Source: Christensenella sp. UBA4675
GTDB lineage: Bacteria; Bacillota; Clostridia; Christensenellales; Borkfalkiaceae
Length of the DNA: 64,000 nucleotides
Reading direction: 5' to 3'
Assembly: GCA_002405165.1 (NCBI GenBank)
Contig: DHLF01000005.1
Location: 5,528 to 69,527 of the forward strand
The notes beneath the pieces were generated by a model. The model did not search any database and was not told the origin of the DNA. It saw only the letters and a program-made list of their open reading frames with translations. Shown here piece after piece: positions 7,750 to 15,577 of this stretch; positions within the stretch are counted from its first letter, which is position 1; each line of letters opens with the position of its first letter. The translations under genes and the position numbers were made by a program.

Positions 7750-8956
7750 ATATTTTCTCCACGCTTTCTACCGCGTCCGATACGGTAGAATTGTTTTCTA
7801 CGGTAAAATCTTTTGCGTTTTCGTAAATGCTTTTCCTACGAGCGTACAACTCTTTTATGCCTTCGGTTTTGGAAATAGGTCTATTATCGCAATTTAATAA
7901 ATTTAAATCTCTATTTATTAAAATTACTATTCCGTTCGCTTTTAAGTCGACAACGTTATCTCCGTTAAGGCATACTCCTCCACCCGTTGCGATAACGTAA
8001 TCTCTTAGCTTTGCGATTTTTTTAACTACTTCCCTTTCCTTTTGTCTAAAAACGCTTTCACCCTGATTTATAATAATTTCTTGTGGCGTTTTACAAAAGG
8101 TATTAAAAATTTCTTCGTCCGTATCGACGTAGTTTTTACCGAGCCTCTCGGCTAAACTTATGCCGATAGTGCTTTTACCGCAACTAGCCATACCGATTAG
8201 TACGACGTTTAAATTTTCCCTTAGCAGTTCTTTATAAATGTTTTCTATATCCATATCCGAAAACTTTTTATTTTGCCAAATTTCTTCCGATTTTACAGCT
8301 TGGGCAACTAACATTCTCAGTCCGTTTCCGACTTTTACGCCTAAGCTTTCCGCTTGCAAAATAAACTTAGTACGCAATGGATTGTAAATTAAATCGAACA
8401 CCCCTTCTAATAAAGGAAATTTAGTTAAATCTATAATGCTATCGTTAATTTTAGGAAACATACCGACGGGCGTACAATTTATTACTACTTGCGCGTTTTT
8501 TTTATCGTATACGTTATTGTAATTTACTTGTCCCGTTCTACTTACAACCGTTATGCTTTTTGCTTTTTGGTCTTGACAAACTGTTTGAGCGGTTAAAGAA
8601 GCTCCGCCGGAACCGAGAATAATAACGTTTTTATTTTTTATTACGATATTAGCTTTTTTTAAAGCGTAAGTTAAGCCGAAATAATCGGTATTATAGCCTA
8701 AAAGCTTTCCGTTTTTATTTATAACGGTATTTACCGCGCCTATTTTTTTAGCTTCTTGGGAAATTCCGTCTAAATAAGGAATTATCGCTTTTTTATATGG
8801 AATTGTAACGTTAAAACCGCCAAATTTACAACTTGCGACAAAGCTTGGCAAATCGGACGCGGGAAAAGCTTGCAAAGAATATTCTACCCCCATTCTGTTA
8901 TGAATAAAAGACGAATAACTATGCCCCAACTTTTCCCCGATTAAACAATATTTCAT
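7730..8956 (-). CDS. aroE-aroK: Fused shikimate dehydrogenase - shikimate kinase
   Basis: A 408-residue bifunctional protein. Residues 1-245 are AroE: NVTIPYK (catalytic Lys55), GYNTDYFG (Asp91), the NADP loop ILGSGGAS and the C-terminal NGLRMLVAQA. Residues about 249-408 are AroK: Walker A GMASCGKST at 255-263, DTDEEIF, the substrate Arg in ESVFRQKE, ATGGGV and the lid segment NRPIS. It therefore reduces 3-dehydroshikimate to shikimate and phosphorylates it. The linker is only a few residues. The start overlaps the pheA stop by 4 bases and the end overlaps aroQ by 20, indicating tight co-translation. Confidence 0.93.
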   Translation of the reverse strand: MKYCLIGEKLGHSYSSFIHNRMGVEYSLQAFPASDLPSFVASCKFGGFNVTIPYKKAIIPYLDGISQEAKKIGAVNTVINKNGKLLGYNTDYFGLTYALKKANIVIKNKNVIILGSGGASLTAQTVCQDQKAKSITVVSRTGQVNYNNVYDKKNAQVVINCTPVGMFPKINDSIIDLTKFPLLEGVFDLIYNPLRTKFILQAESLGVKVGNGLRMLVAQAVKSEEIWQNKKFSDMDIENIYKELLRENLNVVLIGMASCGKSTIGISLAERLGKNYVDTDEEIFNTFCKTPQEIIINQGESVFRQKEREVVKKIAKLRDYVIATGGGVCLNGDNVVDLKANGIVILINRDLNLLNCDNRPISKTEGIKELYARRKSIYENAKDFTVENNSTVSDAVESVEKIYENFSN

Positions 8957-10092
8957 ATAATTTCCTTATAACTTCCTAAAAATTCAAAGTATTGAGAAGA
9001 ATATTCTAATTCATTTAAAAGTCTTAAAACTTTTTCGCTGGTTATATCGCCCGAAAAATCTAAATAGAATAAAAATTCGAAATCTGAATTTTGCGGACGA
9101 CTTTCGATTTTAGTTAAATTTAGTCCCGCAAGCGAAAATTTGTTTAAAAGTTCGGACAAACTGCCGACTTTATGCGCAAGACTTACCACGATACTTACTT
9201 TATCGCTCCCTTTTAATACAATAAGGTCTTTTGCAATTAAAATAAATCTCGTGTAGTTATTGCTTTGATTTTGAATATTTCTCTTTAAAATTTTCAAACC
9301 GTAAAGTTCGGCGCATTCGGGCGAACAAATAGTAGCTAAACTCGTATCGTTGCTTTCGGCAACCAATTTTGCGCTAACGCCCGTATTAGAACTCTCTTCT
9401 TCCGACAATTTATTTGCCTTTATAAATTCGCTACATTGTCTTAACGCCTGCGCGTGAGAAGTAACTTTTTTAACGCTTTCTAAACTAGCTCCATGGACGG
9501 AAGCAAGGCAATGCTCTATTTTAAGCTTTAAGCTTTTTACGATGTAAAAATTATGTTTTGTAATTAAATCGTAAACTTCTAAAACCGAACCCGCCGTACT
9601 GTTTTCTATAGGAAGAACGCCGTATTTACAAAAACCTTTGTCTACTGCCGAAAAAACGCCGTCGAAATTTTTAAAGAACGAAACCGAAGGAACTTGTATA
9701 AACTTTTTAACCGCAGTATGACTATTCGCCCCTTCTACTCCTTGACAAGCTACGGTTGCAGTCATTTCCAAATCGGATTTTTCGTTTTTAATCGCTTCTT
9801 TTATCTTTTTAACAAATTCTCCGTCCGTTTGAGAAACCTCTCTTTGATAAGCTTTACTCGTGGAAAAAATGGTTTTATATACTTCTTTAACGTAAGGTTT
9901 TAATTCGTCCTTGACGTCTGATAAAACGTTGTACAAAACTTTTTCTTCTCTGGATATATCTTCTACGTTTTTTGAAGTCTGTTTTTTTATTTTTCCTATT
10001 TCGGAACAAACTTCCATTCTTTTAACGTAGTCACTTGTTAATTGTTTATCTATTTTATCTAACTTAGTCCTTAAATTTTGTAATTCTTCCAT
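8953..10092 (-). CDS. pheA: Chorismate mutase / prephenate dehydratase (P-protein)
   Basis: The 379-residue protein has three parts. An AroQ-type chorismate mutase helix bundle (about 1-90) opens with LQNLRTKLDKIDKQL. A prephenate dehydratase (about 105-285) has ENSTAGSVLEVYDLI, SHAQALRQC and NNYTRFILI. A C-terminal ACT domain contains GSLSELLNKFSLAGLNLTKI followed by ESRP, the phenylalanine-binding signature. It turns chorismate into phenylpyruvate, and phenylalanine should inhibit it through the ACT domain. Combined with tyrA in the same operon, it makes the operon specific for Phe and Tyr. It starts behind AGGAG. Confidence 0.94.
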   Translation of the reverse strand: MEELQNLRTKLDKIDKQLTSDYVKRMEVCSEIGKIKKQTSKNVEDISREEKVLYNVLSDVKDELKPYVKEVYKTIFSTSKAYQREVSQTDGEFVKKIKEAIKNEKSDLEMTATVACQGVEGANSHTAVKKFIQVPSVSFFKNFDGVFSAVDKGFCKYGVLPIENSTAGSVLEVYDLITKHNFYIVKSLKLKIEHCLASVHGASLESVKKVTSHAQALRQCSEFIKANKLSEEESSNTGVSAKLVAESNDTSLATICSPECAELYGLKILKRNIQNQSNNYTRFILIAKDLIVLKGSDKVSIVVSLAHKVGSLSELLNKFSLAGLNLTKIESRPQNSDFEFLFYLDFSGDITSEKVLRLLNELEYSSQYFEFLGSYKEII

Positions 10093-10101
10093 AATATTCT
10101 C

Positions 10102-11148
10102 CTATAAAATTTCATCTAAAATAGCTAGCGCGACCGCGCTTTCCAAACATGGTAAAGCTCTTAAAAGTATACAACTGTCATGTCTTCCCTGTGCTTTTAT
10201 TTTTACCGTTTCTTTATTTACTAAATCTACCGTTTGCTGTTCTTTAAATATCGTAGGCGTAGGCTTTACCGCAACTTTTACGTTGATAGGTTGACCGTTT
10301 GAAATTCCTCCCGTAATTCCGCCCGAGTTATTGCTTAAAAACTCGACTTTTCCGTTTTTAAATTCCATTTGGTCGTTTACTTCGCTTGCTAAACGCTCTA
10401 CTCCGTTGAAACCGCTACCGAATTCTACGCCTTTTACTGCGGGAACGCTAAACAACAAGTAAGCTATTTTATTATCTAATCCGTCGAATAAATTATCGCC
10501 TATTCCCTTTATCATATCGTAAACGATAACTTCCGCAACTCCGCCAACGGAATCCCCTTGCATCTTAGCGTTTTCTATCCTTTCTAACATTTTTTCACCG
10601 TTTGAAATAGCATAGCACGGATTAAAAATAGCGTTTTCAACTTCTTTCAAAGTTGCTCCGTCGGTAAAGCTTTTGCCCTTAACACCGTTTATTTGGGATA
10701 TAAAAGAATAAATTTTTACCCCTTTACTTTCTAAGTACTGTTTGGCAATTCCGCCCGCAATACAAAGCATTGCCGTAAGCCTGCCGGAAAATCTTCCACC
10801 GCCCGAAAAATTTAATTGCTCGTCTTTTAAATACCAACTATAATCCGCGTGCGACGGACGGGGTTTTCCGTACAAATTATCGTAATCGTTACTCTTTACG
10901 TTTTCGTTAAAAATTTTCGCGTTAAATTCCCCGTTTTCTATTACGTTTTCGCTATCGAATACGGGAAAATCTTTTTCCTTTCTCGGAGTGGAAAATTTTG
11001 AAACTGCTTTTCTTCTTTTCAAAAATGCGTAAAGTTTTTCTTTATCTACTTTAAAATCGGGAAAATTTTGTCCTTTAACCGACATATAGGCGGAGTGAGA
11101 CTCCCCTAATATTTCTACTTTAATGTGTTTACCGTTAAAACAAGACAT
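10102..11148 (-). CDS. aroC: Chorismate synthase
   Basis: A 348-residue enzyme for the last shared step, EPSP to chorismate, using reduced FMN. Landmarks are ILGESHS near the N-terminus, RPSHADYSW with the catalytic His, the FMN loop GGGRFSGRLTA and GRHDSCILLRALPCLESAVA at the end. The GGG-FSGRLTA form differs from the enterobacterial GGGRSSARET, but the same form occurs in Clostridia. It starts behind a GGGGG site inside the end of aroA (14-base overlap), so translation is coupled. Confidence 0.93.
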   Translation of the reverse strand: MSCFNGKHIKVEILGESHSAYMSVKGQNFPDFKVDKEKLYAFLKRRKAVSKFSTPRKEKDFPVFDSENVIENGEFNAKIFNENVKSNDYDNLYGKPRPSHADYSWYLKDEQLNFSGGGRFSGRLTAMLCIAGGIAKQYLESKGVKIYSFISQINGVKGKSFTDGATLKEVENAIFNPCYAISNGEKMLERIENAKMQGDSVGGVAEVIVYDMIKGIGDNLFDGLDNKIAYLLFSVPAVKGVEFGSGFNGVERLASEVNDQMEFKNGKVEFLSNNSGGITGGISNGQPINVKVAVKPTPTIFKEQQTVDLVNKETVKIKAQGRHDSCILLRALPCLESAVALAILDEIL

Positions 11149-12388
11149 TTGTTTTTCCCCCTAAAAGCGTAAAGTCTTTAAAGAAATCGGGATAAGATTT
11201 GTTTATCACTTCCGCGCCTAAAATCGTTGAATTTCCACTAGAATAAGTCGATAAAACACACTCGCTCATAACCGTTCTATGGTCGTTATCGCCGTTAAAC
11301 GTATTGCCTACTGGGTTTGACGGGAAAATTATAAGTTCATCGGGTAAATACTTACTTTTTACACCGCTTTTACTTAAAAAATCCATTATTCCATTTAACC
11401 TGTCGCTTTCCTTTATTTTTAGCCTGTCTACTCCCGAAATTTTGCATTTTTCGCTTGCAAAACACGCAAGTACGCTTGCTATTTGTATTAAATCCGGCGT
11501 TGATTTCGCATTAAAATTAAAAGCATTTCTCTCGTTTTTACTTACCGTTATTTCATTTTCTTTAATTTCTACGTTTGCCCCGAACTCTTTTAATAATTCG
11601 ATAATTTTTTTATCGCCCTGTTTAGAATTATAATCTAAATTTTTAGCCGTAACTGTTCCGCCTATTGCACCAGCCGTAAGCAAAAAACTTGCCGACGAAA
11701 AATCGCCTTCTACGCTTAAATTATTTAAAAATTTGTATTTTTGATTGCCCTTTATAAAAAATCCGTTATCTTTTTCTACTATTGTAATTCCGAATTTTTG
11801 CAGGGCGTCTAACGTTAAAGTTATATAGTCTTTTGAAACTACGTCGTTTTCAAGTATTATTTCGCTATCGCCGTCGAGTATAGGTAAGGAAAAAAGTAGT
11901 CCCGTAATATATTGCGAGCTAATATTTGCGTCTATTTTAAAAATTCCGTTCGTAAGTTTCCCATTTAAGGTATAACCGTTTATATCGGCGTTATGCTCGT
12001 TTAGAACTTGTACCAGTTTGTCGTTCGGGCGAGAAAGCAACCTTTCCGTTCCCGTAAAAGTACATTTAATGCCCAGCGCGCTTGCAACGGGAAGTAAAAA
12101 TCTTAAAGTCGAACCGCTTTCAAAACAGTTTACCGTAGGATTATTGTTTATTACTTCTCTTTTTTCAAATACTACTTCGCCGTTATTTTTTACACTTTCT
12201 TTGCAAATAAGTCCTAAACTTTTTAACGCCGAAACCGTTGCGAAAACGTCTTTGGAAGTTCCGATATTATTTATTATTCCCTTTTCTCCGCTTAAATAGG
12301 CGCAAATTAAAAATCTATGCGCTTGCGATTTAGACGGCGGAGCGTAAAACGTTCCGTTTAAATTAGATGGCGTTATTTTTACGTCCAT
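11135..12388 (-). CDS. aroA: 3-phosphoshikimate 1-carboxyvinyltransferase (EPSP synthase)
   Basis: A 417-residue protein, typical for EPSP synthase, joining phosphoenolpyruvate to shikimate-3-phosphate. SKSQAHRFLICAYLS binds the phosphate and ESGSTLRFLLPVAS lies in the PEP region (the clostridial counterpart of the GNAGTA loop). LKIKESDRL and NDHRTVMS are the C-terminal signatures. The segment ESGSTLRFL, rather than GNAGTAMR, suggests a class II-like PEP site. It begins one base after the aroB stop, with GGAGC ahead of it. Confidence 0.94.
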   Translation of the reverse strand: MDVKITPSNLNGTFYAPPSKSQAHRFLICAYLSGEKGIINNIGTSKDVFATVSALKSLGLICKESVKNNGEVVFEKREVINNNPTVNCFESGSTLRFLLPVASALGIKCTFTGTERLLSRPNDKLVQVLNEHNADINGYTLNGKLTNGIFKIDANISSQYITGLLFSLPILDGDSEIILENDVVSKDYITLTLDALQKFGITIVEKDNGFFIKGNQKYKFLNNLSVEGDFSSASFLLTAGAIGGTVTAKNLDYNSKQGDKKIIELLKEFGANVEIKENEITVSKNERNAFNFNAKSTPDLIQIASVLACFASEKCKISGVDRLKIKESDRLNGIMDFLSKSGVKSKYLPDELIIFPSNPVGNTFNGDNDHRTVMSECVLSTYSSGNSTILGAEVINKSYPDFFKDFTLLGGKTNVLF

Positions 12389-13405
12389 TTAGTAAAGCTC
12401 CTTAATTTTATCAAATGTTAAATCAATTATTTCAGGTTTTAAGCGTTTATTTAATAGTATAAAACTTATCGTTTTACCATTGTTCTTTTTATCGTTTACA
12501 AGATTTTTTATAATTTCTTCTTTAGAAAACGGAATAGTTAAATCGTGTCCCTTGCAAGAAATAATTTTTTTTGCCTTTTCGACCGTAAGGTCTGTCAACG
12601 AAAAATATTTTTGCGACATTATTAAAGCTTCGTTTAGCCCTTTTACTACCGCTTCTCCGTGCGGAATAGTAAAATTCGACAACTTTTCAATCGCGTGGGC
12701 AACTGTATGACCTAAATTTAAAAGCTTTCTTACACCGCTTTCTTTTTCGTCTTGCTCTACTATTTGTCTTTTAACGTTTACGCATTTATATATTAAATTT
12801 TCGGAAACGGTAGCCAAATCGTCTTCGGATATATCGTCGGTTAAAAAATAATATTTTATTATTTCTCCAAAGCCGTTGCTGATTTCTTTTTGCGGTAAAG
12901 TTTTAAAAAAACCTAAATTTATATAAACAAGACTCGGTTGATAAAACGTGCCGACCAAATTTTTACCGTACGGCAAATCGATAGCCGTTTTACCGCCGAC
13001 AGAAGAATCTACCGCCGATAAAAGCGTAGTGGCAACATTTACGAACGCAATTCCGCGCATATACGTTGACGCAACGAATCCCGCTAAATCGCCTACAACT
13101 CCACCACCGAAAGCTATAACGCAATCTTTTCTGGTAAAATCGTTACGGGCCAAAAACGATAAAATTTCTAAGTAGTTTTGCGAATTTTTACTATCTTCGC
13201 CCGCCTTAATAACGTATTCGTAAACGGTTTTTTCAGTTAATAAATCTTTAATTTTATGTTTGTAAAATTTTACACAATTATCATCTGTAACAACCAAAAC
13301 TTTATCGCAAGAAACCGTTTTATAGAAAATTTCTTTAAATAAAGAAAAGTCTTTTTCTATATATACGTTATATGGTTTACTTGCATTTATTTTTATTTCG
13401 CTCAT
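12389..13405 (-). CDS. aroB: 3-dehydroquinate synthase
   Basis: A 338-residue enzyme that closes DAHP into 3-dehydroquinate, needing NAD and a divalent metal. GGGVVGDLAGFVASTYMRG is the NAD loop, TLLSAVDSSVGGKTAID with GKNLVGTFYQP is the substrate site, and the metal ligands lie in NLGHTVAHAIE and PHGEAV. A GTG four codons upstream (13417) is in frame, but the ATG at 13405 is chosen because GGTGG lies at the right distance before it. It starts directly after tyrA. Confidence 0.94.
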   Translation of the reverse strand: MSEIKINASKPYNVYIEKDFSLFKEIFYKTVSCDKVLVVTDDNCVKFYKHKIKDLLTEKTVYEYVIKAGEDSKNSQNYLEILSFLARNDFTRKDCVIAFGGGVVGDLAGFVASTYMRGIAFVNVATTLLSAVDSSVGGKTAIDLPYGKNLVGTFYQPSLVYINLGFFKTLPQKEISNGFGEIIKYYFLTDDISEDDLATVSENLIYKCVNVKRQIVEQDEKESGVRKLLNLGHTVAHAIEKLSNFTIPHGEAVVKGLNEALIMSQKYFSLTDLTVEKAKKIISCKGHDLTIPFSKEEIIKNLVNDKKNNGKTISFILLNKRLKPEIIDLTFDKIKELY

Positions 13406-13406
13406 T

Positions 13407-14255
13407 TTACTTTCCACCGTTTTTTACGTCTATTTGTAGTTTTAAATCGTTGCCTTCTTTTAGTAATTCGTTTAATTTAACAGCGTCGTTTTTTTCGATA
13501 GCTTCTTGATATTTTTGCAAATTTTCTATTAAAATTCCTAGTTCTTTGCTTAGCTTATCTTTATTTTTCAGCATTAAATCCGTCCACATAGCGCTATTTA
13601 ATCTTGCAACTCTCGTTAGGTCTTTATAACTACCTGCGGAAAATCCGTAATGGTTTTGCGCCGTTTCGCTTTTTATAAACGCGTTAGAAACTATATGACA
13701 CAGTTGCGACGTGTAAGCTATCGTTTCGTCGTGCTTTTCACTCGTCGTAATAACTACTTGCGCCATAACTTCTAAAAAGAATTTTTTAATTTCTTCTAAT
13801 TTAAATATATCGGCGTTTACGTTTACGAGTATCATAGAACCTTTATCATACAAATTTATGCTACTATGTTCTATACCGGAAAACTCTCTTCCTGCCATAG
13901 GGTGTCCGCCAACGAAAATTAAAGACGGATAAATTTTTTCGTAATCACGCATTATTTCTACAATGCTTCTTTTTATACCGCAAAAATCTACGATAATAGC
14001 GTCTTTTTTTAAAAACGGACAAATAGATTTTAAAACTTCTTCAAAAACGTTGGGATAAACGGATATTATTAAAATATCTATTTTTTTTGCATTTTCTTTC
14101 GTTAAAGGATAGTCAAACGCCTTTAACATTTCCGCCTTTTTCATAACAGACGGGTTTACGTCGTATCCGTAAACGGTATGATTACCTTTTTTAACGAGCG
14201 TTCTTCCAAACGAACCGCCCATTATTCCAAGTCCTATAATTCCTACGTTTTTCAT
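13407..14255 (-). CDS. tyrA: Prephenate dehydrogenase
   Basis: A 282-residue NAD(P)-dependent enzyme converting prephenate to 4-hydroxyphenylpyruvate for tyrosine. The Rossmann start VGIIGLGIMGGSFGRTL is clear. IVDFCGIKRSIVE and GGHPMAGREFSGIEHSS hold the prephenate-site residues, and ETIAYTSQLCHIVSNAF is the C-terminal helical signature. There is no ACT domain, unlike Bacillus TyrA (about 370 residues), so tyrosine feedback through an ACT module is absent. Its ATG overlaps the stop of the DAHP synthase by 4 bases. Confidence 0.92.
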   Translation of the reverse strand: MKNVGIIGLGIMGGSFGRTLVKKGNHTVYGYDVNPSVMKKAEMLKAFDYPLTKENAKKIDILIISVYPNVFEEVLKSICPFLKKDAIIVDFCGIKRSIVEIMRDYEKIYPSLIFVGGHPMAGREFSGIEHSSINLYDKGSMILVNVNADIFKLEEIKKFFLEVMAQVVITTSEKHDETIAYTSQLCHIVSNAFIKSETAQNHYGFSAGSYKDLTRVARLNSAMWTDLMLKNKDKLSKELGILIENLQKYQEAIEKNDAVKLNELLKEGNDLKLQIDVKNGGK

Positions 14256-15268
14256 ACTCTATGCTCTTTTCCGACAAGCGGTAAAATTACGTTTACTTTT
14301 TTTACAATTTCGTCAAATTGCGCGGGAGTGATGGATTGAGCGCCGTCGCACCAAGCTTTTTGCGGATTGTTGTGTACTTCTATCATAAGTCCGTCCGCCC
14401 CCGAACCGACCGTTGCCAAAGATAAGGGTTTAACAAGTCTTGATATTCCCGACGCATGCGACGGGTCTACTATTACGGGCAAATGCGTTAATTCTTTAAG
14501 CAAAGGAATTGCCGACAAATCCAAAGTGTTTCTCGTATAAGGTTCAAACGTTCTTATACCCCTTTCGCATAAAATAACGTCTTTACAGCCTTCCGACATT
14601 AAATATTCCGCACTCATAAGCCATTCTTCTATCGTGTTGCATAATCCCCTTTTTAAAAGTACGGGTTTTTTAGTTTTTCCCACTTCTTTTAATAGCTCGA
14701 AATTTTGCATATCCCTTGCGCCTATTTGTATAATATCCACCTCTTGGAATAAATCTATATGCCTAACGCTCATAATTTCGGTTACGATAGGAAGTCCCGT
14801 TTCTTGTTTTGCTTTTAAAAGTAAGTCGATTCCCGTTTCTCTTAAACCTTGGAACGAGTAAGGAGAAGTTCTGGGCTTAAAAGCTCCGCCCCTTAAAACG
14901 TTTGCGCCCGCTTTTTTAACAGCTTGGGCAACTTCTATAATTTGAGCTTCCGTTTCTACCGAACAGGGACCTGCGATAAATACGAAATTATCTCCGCCGA
15001 ATTTTACTCCGTTTACGTCTACGATAGTATCTTCGGGGTGGAATTTTCTGTTGGCACATTTAAAAGGCTCTTGAATTCTTTTAACGTCTTCTACGATATC
15101 GAGCGACCTTACTAAGTCTATATCGATTTTACTGGTATCGCCGACAAGTCCTAAAATTAAACTGTTAGTGCCCTTACTTTCGTCGATTTTAAGACCTTGG
15201 TCTTCCACCCAATCGGTTAAATTTTTTAATTCCTTTTTGTCGCAATCCTTTTTAACAACGATAATCAT
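14252..15268 (-). CDS. aroF: DAHP synthase, type I-beta with N-terminal FL domain
   Basis: A 338-residue protein and first enzyme of the shikimate pathway (PEP + erythrose 4-phosphate). Residues about 1-70 (MIIVVKKDCDKKELKNLTDW) form the ferredoxin-like regulatory domain known from Thermotoga. The rest is the TIM barrel: AGPCSVE, GGAFKPRTSPYSFQG, LLKRG, CERGIRTFEPYTRNTLD and PVIVDPSHASG. In this subtype the extra domain mediates feedback by Tyr and/or Phe. As the first gene of the operon it follows AAGGAG (15277-15282), which abuts the T-run of the attenuator terminator. Confidence 0.95.
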   Translation of the reverse strand: MIIVVKKDCDKKELKNLTDWVEDQGLKIDESKGTNSLILGLVGDTSKIDIDLVRSLDIVEDVKRIQEPFKCANRKFHPEDTIVDVNGVKFGGDNFVFIAGPCSVETEAQIIEVAQAVKKAGANVLRGGAFKPRTSPYSFQGLRETGIDLLLKAKQETGLPIVTEIMSVRHIDLFQEVDIIQIGARDMQNFELLKEVGKTKKPVLLKRGLCNTIEEWLMSAEYLMSEGCKDVILCERGIRTFEPYTRNTLDLSAIPLLKELTHLPVIVDPSHASGISRLVKPLSLATVGSGADGLMIEVHNNPQKAWCDGAQSITPAQFDEIVKKVNVILPLVGKEHRV

Positions 15269-15282
15269 ATTGTTTTCTCCTT

Positions 15283-15316
15283 AAAAAAAAATGACCGAAA
15301 TTTTATTTCGGTCATT
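15283..15316 (-). terminator. Attenuator terminator before the aromatic operon
   Basis: On the transcribed strand AATGACCGAAA (15306-15316) pairs perfectly with TTTCGGTCATT (15290-15300) over a 5-base loop. It is followed at once by an uninterrupted T-run ending next to the ribosome site of aroF. It sits between promoter and first gene, so it can only work as a conditional terminator. Its 5' arm can instead pair with 15353-15362. Confidence 0.9.
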
Positions 15317-15362
15317 CATAGCTTTTATCTTTAAAAATTTTTGGCACGCAAAAAATAACCGA
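15308..15362 (-). promoter_or_regulatory. Antiterminator pairing and competing leader hairpin
   Basis: UCGGUUAUUU (15353-15362), just after the leader stop codon, can pair over ten bases (two G-U) with GAAUGACCGA (15308-15317), which holds the 5' arm of the terminator. The same strand region (15361-15367, UAAUAUC) pairs perfectly over seven bases with GAUAUUA (15390-15396) inside leader codons 11-13. The pairings are mutually exclusive. A ribosome stalled on the Phe/Tyr codons would mask 15390-15396 and free the antiterminator. Confidence 0.75.
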
Positions 15363-15364
15363 TA

Positions 15365-15427
15365 TTAAAAATATGGCTTAAAGTAAAAGTAATATCCAAA
15401 AAATATAACGTTTAAATTTTGTTTCAT
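15365..15427 (-). CDS. Phe/Tyr-rich attenuation leader peptide
   Basis: A 20-codon open frame starts at ATG 15427 and stops with TAA at 15365-15367. It is preceded by AAGG nine bases upstream and lies about 13 bases after the predicted transcription start. Its second half reads IFFGYYFYFKPYF: five Phe and four Tyr in 20 residues, no Trp. The downstream operon makes Phe and Tyr and has no trp genes, which fits this choice. By analogy with enterobacterial pheA and trp leaders, starvation for charged tRNA-Phe or tRNA-Tyr would stall the ribosome here and allow transcription into the operon. Confidence 0.88.
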   Translation of the reverse strand: MKQNLNVIFFGYYFYFKPYF

Positions 15428-15446
15428 TTTCGTGTACCTTGAATTG

Positions 15447-15475
15447 AGTATATTACTTTTGATTAGCGTTGTCAA
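15447..15475 (-). promoter_or_regulatory. Promoter of the aromatic amino acid operon
   Basis: On the minus strand, perfect TTGACA (15470-15475) and TATACT (15447-15452) are 17 bases apart. The predicted start near 15440 gives a leader of about 170 bases that contains the leader peptide and attenuator. Confidence 0.88.
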
Positions 15476-15577
15476 ACGTTTTTTAAAAATTTTTCAATTT
15501 TTAACTACTATTTTAGTCTTCTGTTTATTGCTTTATTTATTTTTTAATAATAAAATTTTTACTAGTCTTTTAAAACT

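Noticed and set aside
10735..10830. Aberrant FMN loop in chorismate synthase (GGGRFSGRLTA instead of GGGRSSARET)
   Set aside because: The same variant is common in clostridial AroC proteins, so it is not unusual.
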